From: Ardenticatenia bacterium
GTDB lineage: Bacteria > Chloroflexota > Anaerolineae > 4572-78 > NAK82
DNA: 64,000 bases
Assembly: GCA_003130875.1 (NCBI GenBank)
Contig: QEXY01000089.1
Span: forward strand, 1-64,000
Reading direction: 5' to 3'
Part shown: in pieces, positions 19,724 through 29,014 of the stretch
Layout: every line of letters starts with the position of its first letter
How positions within the stretch are numbered: the stretch's first letter is position 1
Made by a program: the position numbers and the translations under genes
Notes under the pieces: generated by a model
What the model was told of the DNA's origin: nothing
Seen by the model: the letters and a program-made list of their open reading frames with translations, nothing else
The model's database searches: none

Positions 19724-20554
19724 ATGGATCGCTTCAATCGTTTTGAGGGAAAAGTTGCGCTGATTACAGGAGCATCCCGGGGTATCGGTCGTGGCATTGC
19801 GCTCCATCTAGCTGCCGCAGGGGCTGATGTGGTCGTTAACTATTATTCCCATGCCGAGGAAGCTCAGCAGGTAGCTGAGGAGATCGGCCGTCTCGGACGC
19901 CGCGCACTGGTCTATCAAGCCGATGTCGCCGAACGAGAGGCTGTCCAGCGCATGTTTGATGCAGCGGTGAAGTATTTCGGGCATATTGACATCGTGGTCG
20001 CCAATGCGGTTTTCGAACGCCATGCGATGCTGGTCGATGCCGATTGGGAAGTGCATCGACGCGTCTTTGAGGTCACCCAATTTGGGGTTTATCACACGTG
20101 CCAGTTTGCGGCGCGACAGATGGTGCGCCAGAGCGAAAGCGGTCGCCCGGGAGGGAAGATCATCATTATAGGCTCGGTGTGTGCCGAGGTGCCTTTCGCC
20201 GGCCAGGCGGCATATAACATGGCCAAGGCGGCCGTGCATATGCTGGGGCGTTCGCTGGCGGCAGAGCTGACACCTTACCACATCAACGTCAATGTGATCG
20301 CGCCAGGCTGGATCGACACACCGGGTGAACGTGCGATGTACGGCGATGCGGTGGTAGACGCTGGCTGGCAACGCGTGCCGTGGCGTCGCCTGGGCACACC
20401 GGAGGATATTGCCAAGGCAGTCGCGTACCTTGCCAGCGATGATGCCGATTTCGTGACCGGAACGACGCTGGTCGTGGATGGCGGGCAAATGTTATATCTG
20501 GGCTCGCCGGACACACCGCCACCGCTCGCTTGGGAGCAGCCGGGCAACCAGTGA
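19724..20554 (+). CDS. short-chain dehydrogenase/reductase
   Basis: The 276-residue classical SDR has the nucleotide motif [10 protein letters not shown] near residue 17, the NAxx-type strand (VVANAVF), the catalytic Ser in [11 protein letters not shown] and Tyr-x3-Lys in YNMAK, and a C-terminal [12 protein letters not shown] typical of glucose dehydrogenase and 3-ketoacyl reductase-like members. Given its place directly after a sugar kinase, a role in sugar or polyol oxidation is likely. The substrate is not assigned. Its end overlaps the longest possible carA frame. Confidence 0.88.
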   Translation: MDRFNRFEGKVALITGASRGIGRGIALHLAAAGADVVVNYYSHAEEAQQVAEEIGRLGRRALVYQADVAEREAVQRMFDAAVKYFGHIDIVVANAVFERHAMLVDADWEVHRRVFEVTQFGVYHTCQFAARQMVRQSESGRPGGKIIIIGSVCAEVPFAGQAAYNMAKAAVHMLGRSLAAELTPYHINVNVIAPGWIDTPGERAMYGDAVVDAGWQRVPWRRLGTPEDIAKAVAYLASDDADFVTGTTLVVDGGQMLYLGSPDTPPPLAWEQPGNQ

Positions 20555-20586
20555 TCGGGAATGATAAGCGGGTGAGAGGAGTGGTG

Positions 20587-21723
20587 ATGGGCATGAAGGG
20601 TTTGTTGGCACTTGAGGACGGACGTCTTTTTCCTGGAGTAGGCTTTGGCGCCCAAGGCGTTCAGACCGGAGAGGTGGTCTTCAACACCTCGATGACAGGA
20701 TACCAAGAGATCTTAACGGATCCCTCCTATCATCGCCAGATCGTGACCATGACGGTGTCCCACGTCGGCAACACAGGCGTCAACCGCGAGGACATCGAGT
20801 CGCAGCGCGTGTGGGTGGCTGGCTTCGTGGTGCGTGCCCTGAGCCCGATCGTGAGCAATTGGCGCGAGCAAGGTGATCTGGATAGCTATCTGAAAGCCTA
20901 TGGTGTCATCGGCCTGACCGAGGTGGCGACCCGGGCACTGGTACGTCATATCCGCAGCCGCGGAGTGATGCGCGCTGCCATCGCTCACGGACCGGCTGCG
21001 GAGGATCCCGCGGCGCTCATCGAGCTGGCACGCAATGCACCCGACATGGCAGGTGCCAACCTGGTAGACGAGGTGACCTGCTCCGAGCCTTATAACTGGA
21101 CCGAGGGTGGCAGCTCCCAGTGGTACCGTTACCGCCGTTGTGAAAAGCTGGATGCTGCGGCACCGCTGGTGGTGGCATATGATTTTGGGATCAAGCACAA
21201 CATCCTGCGCATGCTTGTGGACCGTGGCCTGCGGGTGACCGTCGTGCCAGCACGTACCCCGGCGCAAGAGGTGCTCGCTATGCGCCCTGCCGGTGTGTTT
21301 CTCAGCAACGGCCCAGGTGACCCGGCAGCGGTGACCTACGCCATCGAAAATGTACGCTATCTTTTGGGCAAGGTGCCGATCTTCGGTATCTGTCTCGGCC
21401 ACCAGATTCTGGCATTGGCATTAGGCGGCCGCACTGAGAAGATGCGTTTTGGCCACCGTGGCGGCAACCAGCCTGTGAAGAACTTGCTGACCGGTGTGGT
21501 GGAGATCAGCAGCCACAACCACGGCTTTGTCGTCAGCCCTGACAGCGACCTAGGCGGTGCCGAGGTCACCCACATCAATTTGAACGACCATACAATTGAG
21601 GGCATTCGCCATCCCCAATTGGGCGCTTTCAGCGTGCAGTTCCACCCGGAGGCATCTCCAGGGCCACACGACTCCCTTTACCTGTTCGACGAGTTCGTCA
21701 AGCAGGTGTTGAATAACCGATAA
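20587..21723 (+). CDS. carA: carbamoyl-phosphate synthase small subunit
   Basis: The 378-residue protein is the glutamine amidotransferase subunit that feeds ammonia to CarB for arginine and pyrimidine synthesis. The N-terminal CPSase small domain ([17 protein letters not shown]) is followed by a class I amidotransferase with the nucleophilic Cys in [10 protein letters not shown] and His/Glu in [14 protein letters not shown] 20587 has GAGAGGA upstream; the GTG at 20584 is also possible. carB is not adjacent: the next gene is a PfkB kinase. Normal length, no defect. Confidence 0.95.
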   Translation: MGMKGLLALEDGRLFPGVGFGAQGVQTGEVVFNTSMTGYQEILTDPSYHRQIVTMTVSHVGNTGVNREDIESQRVWVAGFVVRALSPIVSNWREQGDLDSYLKAYGVIGLTEVATRALVRHIRSRGVMRAAIAHGPAAEDPAALIELARNAPDMAGANLVDEVTCSEPYNWTEGGSSQWYRYRRCEKLDAAAPLVVAYDFGIKHNILRMLVDRGLRVTVVPARTPAQEVLAMRPAGVFLSNGPGDPAAVTYAIENVRYLLGKVPIFGICLGHQILALALGGRTEKMRFGHRGGNQPVKNLLTGVVEISSHNHGFVVSPDSDLGGAEVTHINLNDHTIEGIRHPQLGAFSVQFHPEASPGPHDSLYLFDEFVKQVLNNR

Positions 21724-21733
21724 CGGGATTACA

Positions 21734-22669
21734 ATGCCCGCGATCATCACGGTCACCCTCAACCCCGTCCTGGATAAAGCGTTCAGCGTGCCACGCCTGG
21801 AACCGGGCACCATCCATCGTCTCCGTCCAATGCGCGAGGATTTGGGCGGCAAGGGGATCAACGTTTCGCGCACACTGCGGATGCTGGGCATTCCTAGCCG
21901 TATTGTCGCGTTCTTTGGTGGCCGCACAGGTCAGTATATGTATCAGCAGCTGCTCGCGGCCAGCTATGAAGTGATTTCCATCGAGGTGGAAGGCGAGACA
22001 CGCCAGAACATCACCCTGTGGGACGAAGCGCGCGACCAGTACACCAAGTTCAACGAGCCCGGACCCGTTGTGGGTGAATGCTCGACCGCCGCACTCCAAG
22101 AGTATATCAGGCAGTCAGCAAAGCCGGGTGATGTGTGGGCCTTCTGCGGCAGCCTGCCACCCGGCGCCCCGGACGACCTCTACGCCCAATGTATTACGTT
22201 GGTGCAAGCATGCGGAGGGCATGCGTTCCTGGACACAAGCGGCGCAGCATTGCAGGCCGGGCTGAGCGCATCCCCCTTTGCTGTCAAACCCAACAGCGAA
22301 GAAGCAGCGGAGGTGCTCGGTACTGGACTCTCCAGCGATGCAGAGCACGCTGCTGCCGCCCGCCGGCTGCAGCAACAAGGCATCGCCTTGGTGGCCATTT
22401 CGCGCGGAGCGCAAGGGATTGTATTGGCAATGCGGGATCAAGTGTGGATGGCCATCCCGCCACCAGTGCATGCGCGCAGCCCGGTAGGCGCCGGCGATGC
22501 GGCATTGGCCGGGCTTATCTGGGCATTTTGTGATGCCTGTGATCCTGCCGAGATTGCGGCACGCGCGGTTGCATGTGGCACGGCTGCCGCTATGCAGGAA
22601 GGCACCGGAGTGGGCGACCGTCAGCTGGTGGAAATGCTGTTACAACAGGTCACCGTCACCGAGCTGTGA
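21734..22669 (+). CDS. PfkB-family hexose-phosphate kinase, 1-phosphofructokinase type
   Basis: The 311-residue kinase belongs to the FruK/LacC/PfkB subgroup: the N-terminus ITVTLNPVLDKAF, the GGKGINVSRTLRMLG substrate loop and the anion-hole/catalytic motif PVGAGDAALAG are all present. Members phosphorylate fructose-1-phosphate, tagatose-6-phosphate or fructose-6-phosphate. No PTS genes are visible, so fructose-1-phosphate is not certain. ATG 21734 lies 10 bases after the carA stop, so it is likely cotranscribed. Confidence 0.88.
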   Translation: MPAIITVTLNPVLDKAFSVPRLEPGTIHRLRPMREDLGGKGINVSRTLRMLGIPSRIVAFFGGRTGQYMYQQLLAASYEVISIEVEGETRQNITLWDEARDQYTKFNEPGPVVGECSTAALQEYIRQSAKPGDVWAFCGSLPPGAPDDLYAQCITLVQACGGHAFLDTSGAALQAGLSASPFAVKPNSEEAAEVLGTGLSSDAEHAAAARRLQQQGIALVAISRGAQGIVLAMRDQVWMAIPPPVHARSPVGAGDAALAGLIWAFCDACDPAEIAARAVACGTAAAMQEGTGVGDRQLVEMLLQQVTVTEL

Positions 22670-22767
22670 CCTAAACCTATCCCTCTGTCAGGCACGAATT
22701 CAGAATACCACGTCCTCCGAGTCAACTCCCCATCGCTATCGGTCCAACCGGATGCAGCCGGAGAAGC

Positions 22768-23967
22768 TCAGCGCTGAGGCTGCCATTCTGGATCGCTGTG
22801 GAGTCGCTGGTAGCGCTCGCGCACCAGCGCCGCCAGCATCTCGTCCGGGCGAATGCCGCACACCTTCTGCAGTGCTCCCTCGAATCCCAATTCCCGCAAG
22901 AGCGACTGTAACTCGGTGGCATGGGGATCGTGGGGATCGTCGTATGCCAATCCGGCGGCGATGCCCCAAGCCAGCCCAGAAGGGGTGATGTTATGCTTCT
23001 CGGCCAGGCGCGCTGCACCCACCAATCGATCGTCGGGTGCCAATTTGCGCAGGGGATCGCGCGCCAGGCGGCTGATCGGATCCCCCAGTGCCCGATTGGC
23101 AAAGCGATCCAGCAGGTATTGCACATTTTCGGCCAGTGCTACGGCATCCAAATGGTGTTCCGCCTGCAATGCACGACTCGATTCGTTGAGTGCCTGATGG
23201 AGCAAGGCATTGATACGTGGATGGCACAGCGCCTCATAACCGTAGGTGTAACCGAGCCGATAACCCAGGTAGCCCAACATCGCATGGCCGGCATTGTGGA
23301 TGTACAACTTGCGGTCGGTATAAGCTACGAAAGGCGACACAGCGTACATTCCCGCCACTTCTGGCAACGGACCGACGAAGGCGTCGCGGTCCACCGGCAA
23401 CACTTTGTAGGGCTCGGCCACAATGAGGGTGGGATCAGCGAGACGCTGTTCCGGTGTCGGCACGGGCGACATACGCGCGATCACCGACGCGACGAACCCG
23501 ACACGTTCGCGCAATAAAGGTCTGAGTGCTTCCGGCAATCCATCCGCGACGTAACGGCGCAAAACGTCGGGCGCATCGTGGAGATTTTCTGCCAGGATGA
23601 CATTTTGGGGTGTGTTGATCCCGGCTGACCAACGCCGTGCCAGGCCCGCTGCGATAGGAACGGCAATGGCAGAAAGCGCCCGTGCACCCACCGCAGTGGC
23701 CATGATGGTGGCAGCGGCCACAGCTTCTGCCACCTGATCCACCTGCCGTGCGTCCACCGCACGCACCGGTCCGATAGATAGATCCTCCACGCCGGAAACG
23801 CCGGCCAGGCGCAGGGTGTAGCTCCCTCTCCGATTCAGGGCTTCCACCAGCACCTGATCTACGTCCACGAAGATCACCTGGTACCCCGATTCGCTGAACA
23901 GCTGACCCAGGAAGCCCCGTCCCACGCTTCCTGCGCCGAAGATCACCGCAGTGGGTTGTCCACTCAT
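22768..23967 (-). CDS. mtlD: mannitol-1-phosphate 5-dehydrogenase family protein
   Basis: The 399-residue polyol dehydrogenase begins with the NAD fold AVIFGAGSVGRGFLGQL and has the middle HNAGHAMLGYLGYRLG segment of the MtlD/long-chain mannitol dehydrogenase family. MtlD interconverts mannitol-1-phosphate and fructose-6-phosphate. It is the last gene of the minus-strand run headed by hemA and is convergent with the PfkB kinase. ATG 23967 follows GAGGAGG at 11 bases. No mannitol PTS is nearby. A mannitol, altronate or other polyol substrate remains possible. Confidence 0.82.
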   Translation of the reverse strand: MSGQPTAVIFGAGSVGRGFLGQLFSESGYQVIFVDVDQVLVEALNRRGSYTLRLAGVSGVEDLSIGPVRAVDARQVDQVAEAVAAATIMATAVGARALSAIAVPIAAGLARRWSAGINTPQNVILAENLHDAPDVLRRYVADGLPEALRPLLRERVGFVASVIARMSPVPTPEQRLADPTLIVAEPYKVLPVDRDAFVGPLPEVAGMYAVSPFVAYTDRKLYIHNAGHAMLGYLGYRLGYTYGYEALCHPRINALLHQALNESSRALQAEHHLDAVALAENVQYLLDRFANRALGDPISRLARDPLRKLAPDDRLVGAARLAEKHNITPSGLAWGIAAGLAYDDPHDPHATELQSLLRELGFEGALQKVCGIRPDEMLAALVRERYQRLHSDPEWQPQR

Positions 23968-23994
23968 TCCACAAATAGCCTCCTCGCCAATTCG

Positions 23995-24681
23995 CTAGGG
24001 CAATGCCTCTTTGGGCAAATCATCTCCCTCGACCCATACCGCACCATCTGGGCCGACTTCCTTTTTCCAGATAGGCACAATTTGTTTGAGGCGCTCAATG
24101 GCGTAGCGGCACGCCTCGAAGCAACCGTCATCACGGTGACCACTGGAGACCGCGATGACCACCGCGACCTCACCGACTTCCAGCCGGCCGATGCGTTGGA
24201 CAATGGCGACCTCTGCGACGCGTGGCCAACGTGTTTGGATTTCCGCCACAATCTGGCGCAGCATAGCCAGCGCCATGGGCTCGTACGCTTCGTACTCCAG
24301 GTAGAGCACCTCCTTGCCGTGAGAGACGTTGCGCACGCTGCCCACAAACGTCGCCACGGCACCGGTATCCGGTCGGATGGCACTTTGGATGATGGTTTCA
24401 ACATCGAGCGGGTCGTGCGTGATTCCTACATAGCCCGCACCCCCGCTTACGGGTGGAAAGAGAGCCACTTCATCGCCGTCGCGCAATGGGCTGCTTGGCG
24501 TGGCGAGCTGGTGATTTAGTGCCACAAATGTGCGCGGGGCATCCTTGCGCAAATCGGGAAACTGCGCGTAAAGTGCTTGTACCAAATCTCCCAGCGTGGC
24601 ACCTTCTTCCACCTCGCGCACCAGCTGCCCGCTGCCCACCAATTCACGCAGGCGGGCAAACAGTTTGACCGTCACGTGCAT
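23995..24681 (-). CDS. fused molybdopterin synthase, MoaD-MoaE
   Basis: The 228-residue protein joins a MoaD domain (residues 1-81, beta-grasp, ending VSGG) to a MoaE domain (about 90-225, with FVGSVRNVSHG, EYEAYEPMA, RIGRLEVGE and IPIWKKE-like VPIWKKE). Together these convert precursor Z (cPMP) to molybdopterin. MoaD normally needs a free C-terminal Gly-Gly to be thiocarboxylated; here Gly80-Gly81 is internal, so either cleavage after Gly81 or a different sulfur route is needed. A comparable fusion, MoaX of Mycobacterium tuberculosis, is known to be cleaved at this point. It lies 3 bases after moaC. MoaA and MoeB genes are not seen. Confidence 0.93.
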   Translation of the reverse strand: MHVTVKLFARLRELVGSGQLVREVEEGATLGDLVQALYAQFPDLRKDAPRTFVALNHQLATPSSPLRDGDEVALFPPVSGGAGYVGITHDPLDVETIIQSAIRPDTGAVATFVGSVRNVSHGKEVLYLEYEAYEPMALAMLRQIVAEIQTRWPRVAEVAIVQRIGRLEVGEVAVVIAVSSGHRDDGCFEACRYAIERLKQIVPIWKKEVGPDGAVWVEGDDLPKEALP

Positions 24682-24684
24682 CGT

Positions 24685-25209
24685 CTATTCACCGCTCCAA
24701 TCACCGCTCTTGCCACCGCTCTTATGCACCAGCCGCACCGCCTCAAGGCGCATCGAACGGTCTACCGCCTTGCACATATCGTAGATGGTCAAGCCGGCGA
24801 CTGCCACAGCGACCAATGCTTCCATCTCTGCTCCTGTCTTACCCACCGTGCGCACCGTGGCGCTGATCTCCATTGCAGCATGCTGCTCTTCCGCTGCCGG
24901 TGTCAGGGGCGTGAACACAATACCGACATACGTCAAGGACAATGGGTGACACATCGGGATCAGTTCATAGGTGCGCTTGGCTGCCATAATGCCGGCTACC
25001 TGGGCTACGGCGAGCACGTCCCCTTTGGGTATTCCGCCTGTTTGAATGAGCGCCAGCGTGGATGGTTGCATCACCAGGCGTCCCCGTGCTGTGGCTTCAC
25101 GAGGGGTGTCCGGTTTCGCCCCGACATCGACCATGTGCGCGCGCCCGCATGCGTCTATGTGACTTAATCCACCCGGGAGTGTCTCGTCTTCGTGTTCTGC
25201 CTCTTCCAT
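24685..25209 (-). CDS. moaC: cyclic pyranopterin monophosphate synthase
   Basis: The 174-residue protein is MoaC, which converts the GTP-derived intermediate made by MoaA into cyclic pyranopterin monophosphate. Diagnostic segments are [58 protein letters not shown] and VHKSGGKSG. The N-terminus is about 10 residues longer than usual and acidic. It is translated just ahead of the MoaD-MoaE fusion and 57 bases after hemL; a 20-bp palindrome (25234-25253) lies in that gap. Confidence 0.95.
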   Translation of the reverse strand: MEEAEHEDETLPGGLSHIDACGRAHMVDVGAKPDTPREATARGRLVMQPSTLALIQTGGIPKGDVLAVAQVAGIMAAKRTYELIPMCHPLSLTYVGIVFTPLTPAAEEQHAAMEISATVRTVGKTGAEMEALVAVAVAGLTIYDMCKAVDRSMRLEAVRLVHKSGGKSGDWSGE

Positions 25210-25233
25210 AATCTATAAGATTCTCATTCTATA

Positions 25234-25253
25234 CCGAACACACGTGTTTTCGG
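25234..25253. promoter_or_regulatory. 20-bp near-perfect palindrome upstream of moaC
   Basis: CCGAACACACGTGTTTTCGG is an inverted repeat with 18 of 20 positions symmetrical around CACGTG. It lies in the 57-base gap between the hemL stop and the moaC start. It could be an operator for moaC-moaDE or a small hairpin; there is no T-tract, so it is not a terminator. Confidence 0.35.
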
Positions 25254-25266
25254 CAGCGCATCGACG

Positions 25267-26553
25267 TCACACCGCCTGTTGGAATGCCCGGCGTGTGGCG
25301 GTGATGGTGGATTCGATCACCATATCATCGTGGGCCAGGGAGACGAAGCCAGCCTCGAACTGCGAAGGCGCCAGATAGACGCCCTGCTCCAACATCGCCT
25401 GGAAGAAACGCGCGAAGCGCTGTGTATCCGACCGCTTGGCACTGGCCCAATCGGTGACCGGCTCGGGAGTAAAGAAGACGGAGAACATCGTGCCTACTTG
25501 AGTGACGAAGATCGGCACACCCGCCGCGTGCGCGGCGGCACTGATCCCTTCGCTCAGCTTCCGCGTGCGCGCAACAATGCCGTCAAACACACCCGGCTGG
25601 CGCAGAATGTTCAGCGTTTCGATGCCCGCCGTCATCGCCAGTGGGTTGCCGCTCAGCGTCCCCGCCTGATACATGGCGCCGGCGGGCGCCACCAGCTGCA
25701 TAATCTCGGCGCGACCGGCATAAGCCCCCACCGGCAATCCGCCGCCGATCACCTTGCCCAGGGTGGTCAGATCTGGCACGACACCATAGAGTGCCTGGGC
25801 GCCTCCCAGAGCGACGCGGAAGCCGGTCATCACCTCGTCGAAGATCAGCAGAGCACCATGCTGCTGGGTGAGTGCTCGCAGACCGGTGAGGAACCCCTCC
25901 GCCGGAGGCACTACCCCCATATTGCCTGCCACTGGTTCCACGATGACTGCGGCGATCTGACCGGAGTGGGCCTCGAAGAGAGCGCGCACCGCTTCCAGAT
26001 GGTTATACGGCGCTACCAGGGTATCTTGCACGGCCCCTCGGGGTACCCCCGGGCTGTCGGGCAGGCCTAACGTCGCCACACCGCTGCCTGCCTGAACCAG
26101 CAACATATCGGCATGACCGTGATAACACCCCTCGAACTTGATAATCTTGTCACGGCCGGTGAACGCACGCGCCAGGCGCAACGCCGTCATCGTCGCCTCG
26201 GTGCCGGAATTGACAAAACGAATCATTTCACACGCCGGCATCATCTCACAAATCAATTCGGCCAGCCGCACCTCTAGAGCGGTAGGCGCGCCGTAGCTCG
26301 TGCCGCGTTCCACCGCCTTTTTCAACGCTTCCACCACTTGTGGGTGGGCATGTCCCAAGATGAGCGGTCCCCAACTCAGCACATAATCGATGTAACGATT
26401 GCCATCGGCATCGTACAAATAAGGACCCTGGCCACGCGCGATAAACAGAGGCTGGCCCCCCACGGCACGAAACGCGCGCACGGGCGAATTGACCCCTCCC
26501 GGAATCACCTTCTGTGCGGCAGCGAATAACGCTTGAGATTGAGCAATGCGCAT
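25267..26553 (-). CDS. hemL: glutamate-1-semialdehyde 2,1-aminomutase
   Basis: The PLP enzyme makes 5-aminolevulinate from glutamate-1-semialdehyde, the product of HemA in this same operon. The N-terminal [12 protein letters not shown], the [14 protein letters not shown] segment and the PLP-lysine motif [18 protein letters not shown] are typical. I chose ATG 26553, giving 428 residues, because AAGGAGGAGCTG precedes it directly and the length then matches the family; the longer frame up to 26655 would overlap the GNAT gene. It is the ninth gene of the tetrapyrrole run. Confidence 0.96.
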   Translation of the reverse strand: MRIAQSQALFAAAQKVIPGGVNSPVRAFRAVGGQPLFIARGQGPYLYDADGNRYIDYVLSWGPLILGHAHPQVVEALKKAVERGTSYGAPTALEVRLAELICEMMPACEMIRFVNSGTEATMTALRLARAFTGRDKIIKFEGCYHGHADMLLVQAGSGVATLGLPDSPGVPRGAVQDTLVAPYNHLEAVRALFEAHSGQIAAVIVEPVAGNMGVVPPAEGFLTGLRALTQQHGALLIFDEVMTGFRVALGGAQALYGVVPDLTTLGKVIGGGLPVGAYAGRAEIMQLVAPAGAMYQAGTLSGNPLAMTAGIETLNILRQPGVFDGIVARTRKLSEGISAAAHAAGVPIFVTQVGTMFSVFFTPEPVTDWASAKRSDTQRFARFFQAMLEQGVYLAPSQFEAGFVSLAHDDMVIESTITATRRAFQQAV

Positions 26554-26626
26554 CAGCTCCTCCTTGGCATTTTGTTCGAGCGAAGTGAGCAGTTCCTTAT
26601 TGTCACGAGACATTTCCGCGTGCAGG

Positions 26627-27253
26627 TCACGGCTCGATGGGTGGCTTGCGGTCAATGCCTACGGGTAACTCGACACGATACACGAGCATCTTCCTGCCGT
26701 TCAGAATGATTTCCTGATCCACACGTGCGCCTGCCAGTCTGGCAATCATCCAACGCACCGCCCGGTTTTTCTTTTCGACTGTACCGACGGCGCGCATAGC
26801 ACCGCGCCGATACGCTTCCTCTAACAGATCATCCAATATCTTGGGGCCGATCCCCTGGCGCATATAATTGCGTCGCAAGCCGACAAAGAGGATTTCGGCC
26901 TCGTCGGGCAACGGCTTAAGGGTGTTGGGATAACGGATGCTTTGGAGCAGCTGCCCGATCAGTCCTGGATCGCGCAACACCTGGCGCACTATGGGCCCCA
27001 ACAGGCGATGCCAGTAGCGATATTTGATTGTGCGGAAAAGATGGCGCGTGTCCATAGCGGCAAAACCCACGCCGGTCACTGTCTCGCCGTCTATGGCGAC
27101 CGAGCCAAAGACATCCGGCAACTCCGCAAATAACTCATACAGACGTACCAGGAAATCTCTGCCCAAGCGAGTCAGAAAAGTGCCCGGCTGGCCTTCCATG
27201 TGGATCTCGGCAGCATCCCGGGCATAGGCACGTACATACGGCTTGATTTCCAT
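26627..27253 (-). CDS. GNAT-family N-acetyltransferase
   Basis: About 208 residues from ATG 27253. The acetyl-CoA-binding motif A is visible as [15 protein letters not shown] after an EILFV strand, followed by [12 protein letters not shown]. The substrate is unknown. A GTG start at 27385 would add 44 residues with no family resemblance, so the shorter form is preferred although its binding site is weak. It lies between hemY and hemL in a tetrapyrrole operon, which may be incidental. Confidence 0.75.
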   Translation of the reverse strand: MEIKPYVRAYARDAAEIHMEGQPGTFLTRLGRDFLVRLYELFAELPDVFGSVAIDGETVTGVGFAAMDTRHLFRTIKYRYWHRLLGPIVRQVLRDPGLIGQLLQSIRYPNTLKPLPDEAEILFVGLRRNYMRQGIGPKILDDLLEEAYRRGAMRAVGTVEKKNRAVRWMIARLAGARVDQEIILNGRKMLVYRVELPVGIDRKPPIEP

Positions 27254-27484
27254 AAGATTGTTAGATTGACCTCGCTTCGCGATGATGTGTCTCTCGCTGG
27301 CATCCAAGTCTGAAGGCGATGGTTCCCAGTGCACCGTCTGAAGTTTCCCTGCAGTATGAGAGATCTTGGTCACCTTGATGGTCACACAGTATACCGGGTA
27401 ATTGTCCTGCGGAATGTCCTCTACAGACCGGGGCGTTTTACGGAATTGTTTGAGCGATCGCCCGTCACGGTGGTCATGTCCACC

Positions 27485-29014
27485 TTAATGCACCACGTGC
27501 TTCATCGCCATAGAGAGAACCGCTTGCGCCACGTTTTTACCCTGCGCGATGCAATCGGGGATGCCCACTCCCCGGAATGCGCTGCCAGTGAGATATAGTC
27601 CGGGCAGCTCTTCCGCCAACTTTTCGATCTCGGCCACGCGCTCCAGGTGGCCCACATCGTATTGTGGATTGGCGTTTTGCCAGCGATGCAGTCGGGCCAG
27701 CACCGGCTCAGCGTCAATTCCCATGATACACTGTAATTCTTCGCGCACCAAGTTTAGAATGCGTTCGTCATCGAGCGCTACAGTGTCCTCGCGATGCGGT
27801 CCGCCCAGAAAGACGCGCAGGAGCACGTGATCCGCCGGCGCTCGATAGAGAAACTTGGTCGAGGTCCAGGTGCAGGCCATGAGATGGCTCGGCTCACGAC
27901 GCGGTACCACAAAGCCGAAACCATCCAGCGGATGATCCAACTCGCTGCGCCGATATCCCAGCGATAAAGTGGCGGTCGAGACATAGCGGATGCTGCGCAG
28001 ACGGTGAGCCAACGTGGCATGGAGTGGTGTGATCAACGTCGCCGCGACGTATGCGGGCACTGTCAGCACAACCGCATCGGCATGGAGCGTCTGGCCATTC
28101 TGCAACCGAACCCAATAGCCATCTGTCCGCCCACGCCAGCTTGTCGCCCGGTTTCCGTCGGCCAGCTCCAGGTGCACGACCGAGCTGTTCAAATGCATAT
28201 CACCGCGCAGTCGGGCACACAGCGCGCTCACCAGCTCGCCCAAGCCATCGCGCAATGTCATAAAGAGCGGCAAAGAGGGACCAGTGCGACGTGCCATCTG
28301 GCGCTTCTGGACGAGCATCCCTTTGATCAGGCTGCGGTGGACACGTTCCAGCTCCATAAAGCGCGGAAAAGTGGCTGCCAGGCTCTGCCGTTCGGCGTCC
28401 GAGACGTGGATGCCCGCCATCAAAGGTTCAGCGATCTTGTCGAGCGCTTCCTGCCCCAAGCGCCGACGGATGAAGCTGGCCAGACTCTCATCGCCGTCTT
28501 GGCGACGCCGCGGGATGACCAGATCGAGAGCCATGCGCAATTTGCCGGGCCATGAGATCAACGACGACGTCACAAATGGAGTGAAGCGCGTTGGAATCAC
28601 CAGCATTACCCCGTCGGGCAACGGGCGCAGACGACCGTTGAGCAAAACATAGACCTTGCGCTGCGCTTCGTTGGTGCCCAGCAGACGGTCTTCCAGCCCT
28701 AATTCCCGGCACAGGTTCAGCGCCGCCGGTTTCTGGGTGAGAAATGAGTCGGGGCCGCCCTCTATTGTGAAACCGTGGATATTTTCGGTGACAATTTTGC
28801 CACCCCAACGCCCATCGCTTTCCAGCACACTATAGGTGACGTAGGGGGGTGCATATTGCTGCAGGTAATATGCCGTCGCCAGCCCCGTGATGCCTCCTCC
28901 AACAATGACCACGTGGAATGTGCGCCCTTCTGCCGAATGGGACAAATGTCGAGATGGCGTTGTGTTTTCGATCTGAGGACGACCCGGCAGCTCCAAGGGG
29001 TCCGGAGGGTTCAA
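27485..29014 (-). CDS. hemY: HemY-type protoporphyrinogen / coproporphyrinogen oxidase
   Basis: The 509-residue FAD enzyme begins, after an unusual 30-residue N-terminal extension, with the dinucleotide fold VVIVGGGITGLATAYYL and has the GGKIVTENIHGFTIEGGPDSFL segment typical of HemY. The C-terminus LYLTGSAFRGVGIPDCIAQGK is also diagnostic. HemY oxidises protoporphyrinogen IX, or coproporphyrinogen III in the coproporphyrin route of Gram-positives. Which applies here depends on the missing decarboxylation step. The TTG start at 29014 overlaps the hemE stop by four bases, so translation is coupled. Confidence 0.93.
   Translation of the reverse strand: MNPPDPLELPGRPQIENTTPSRHLSHSAEGRTFHVVIVGGGITGLATAYYLQQYAPPYVTYSVLESDGRWGGKIVTENIHGFTIEGGPDSFLTQKPAALNLCRELGLEDRLLGTNEAQRKVYVLLNGRLRPLPDGVMLVIPTRFTPFVTSSLISWPGKLRMALDLVIPRRRQDGDESLASFIRRRLGQEALDKIAEPLMAGIHVSDAERQSLAATFPRFMELERVHRSLIKGMLVQKRQMARRTGPSLPLFMTLRDGLGELVSALCARLRGDMHLNSSVVHLELADGNRATSWRGRTDGYWVRLQNGQTLHADAVVLTVPAYVAATLITPLHATLAHRLRSIRYVSTATLSLGYRRSELDHPLDGFGFVVPRREPSHLMACTWTSTKFLYRAPADHVLLRVFLGGPHREDTVALDDERILNLVREELQCIMGIDAEPVLARLHRWQNANPQYDVGHLERVAEIEKLAEELPGLYLTGSAFRGVGIPDCIAQGKNVAQAVLSMAMKHVVH

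Noticed and set aside
25279-26070. 263-residue plus-strand frame within hemL
   Set aside because: Antisense to the PLP-binding core of hemL and without recognisable motifs.
26554-26655. 34-residue N-terminal extension of hemL
   Set aside because: It overlaps the GNAT gene, has no good binding site, and the family length is reached from ATG 26553, which has AAGGAGGAG upstream.
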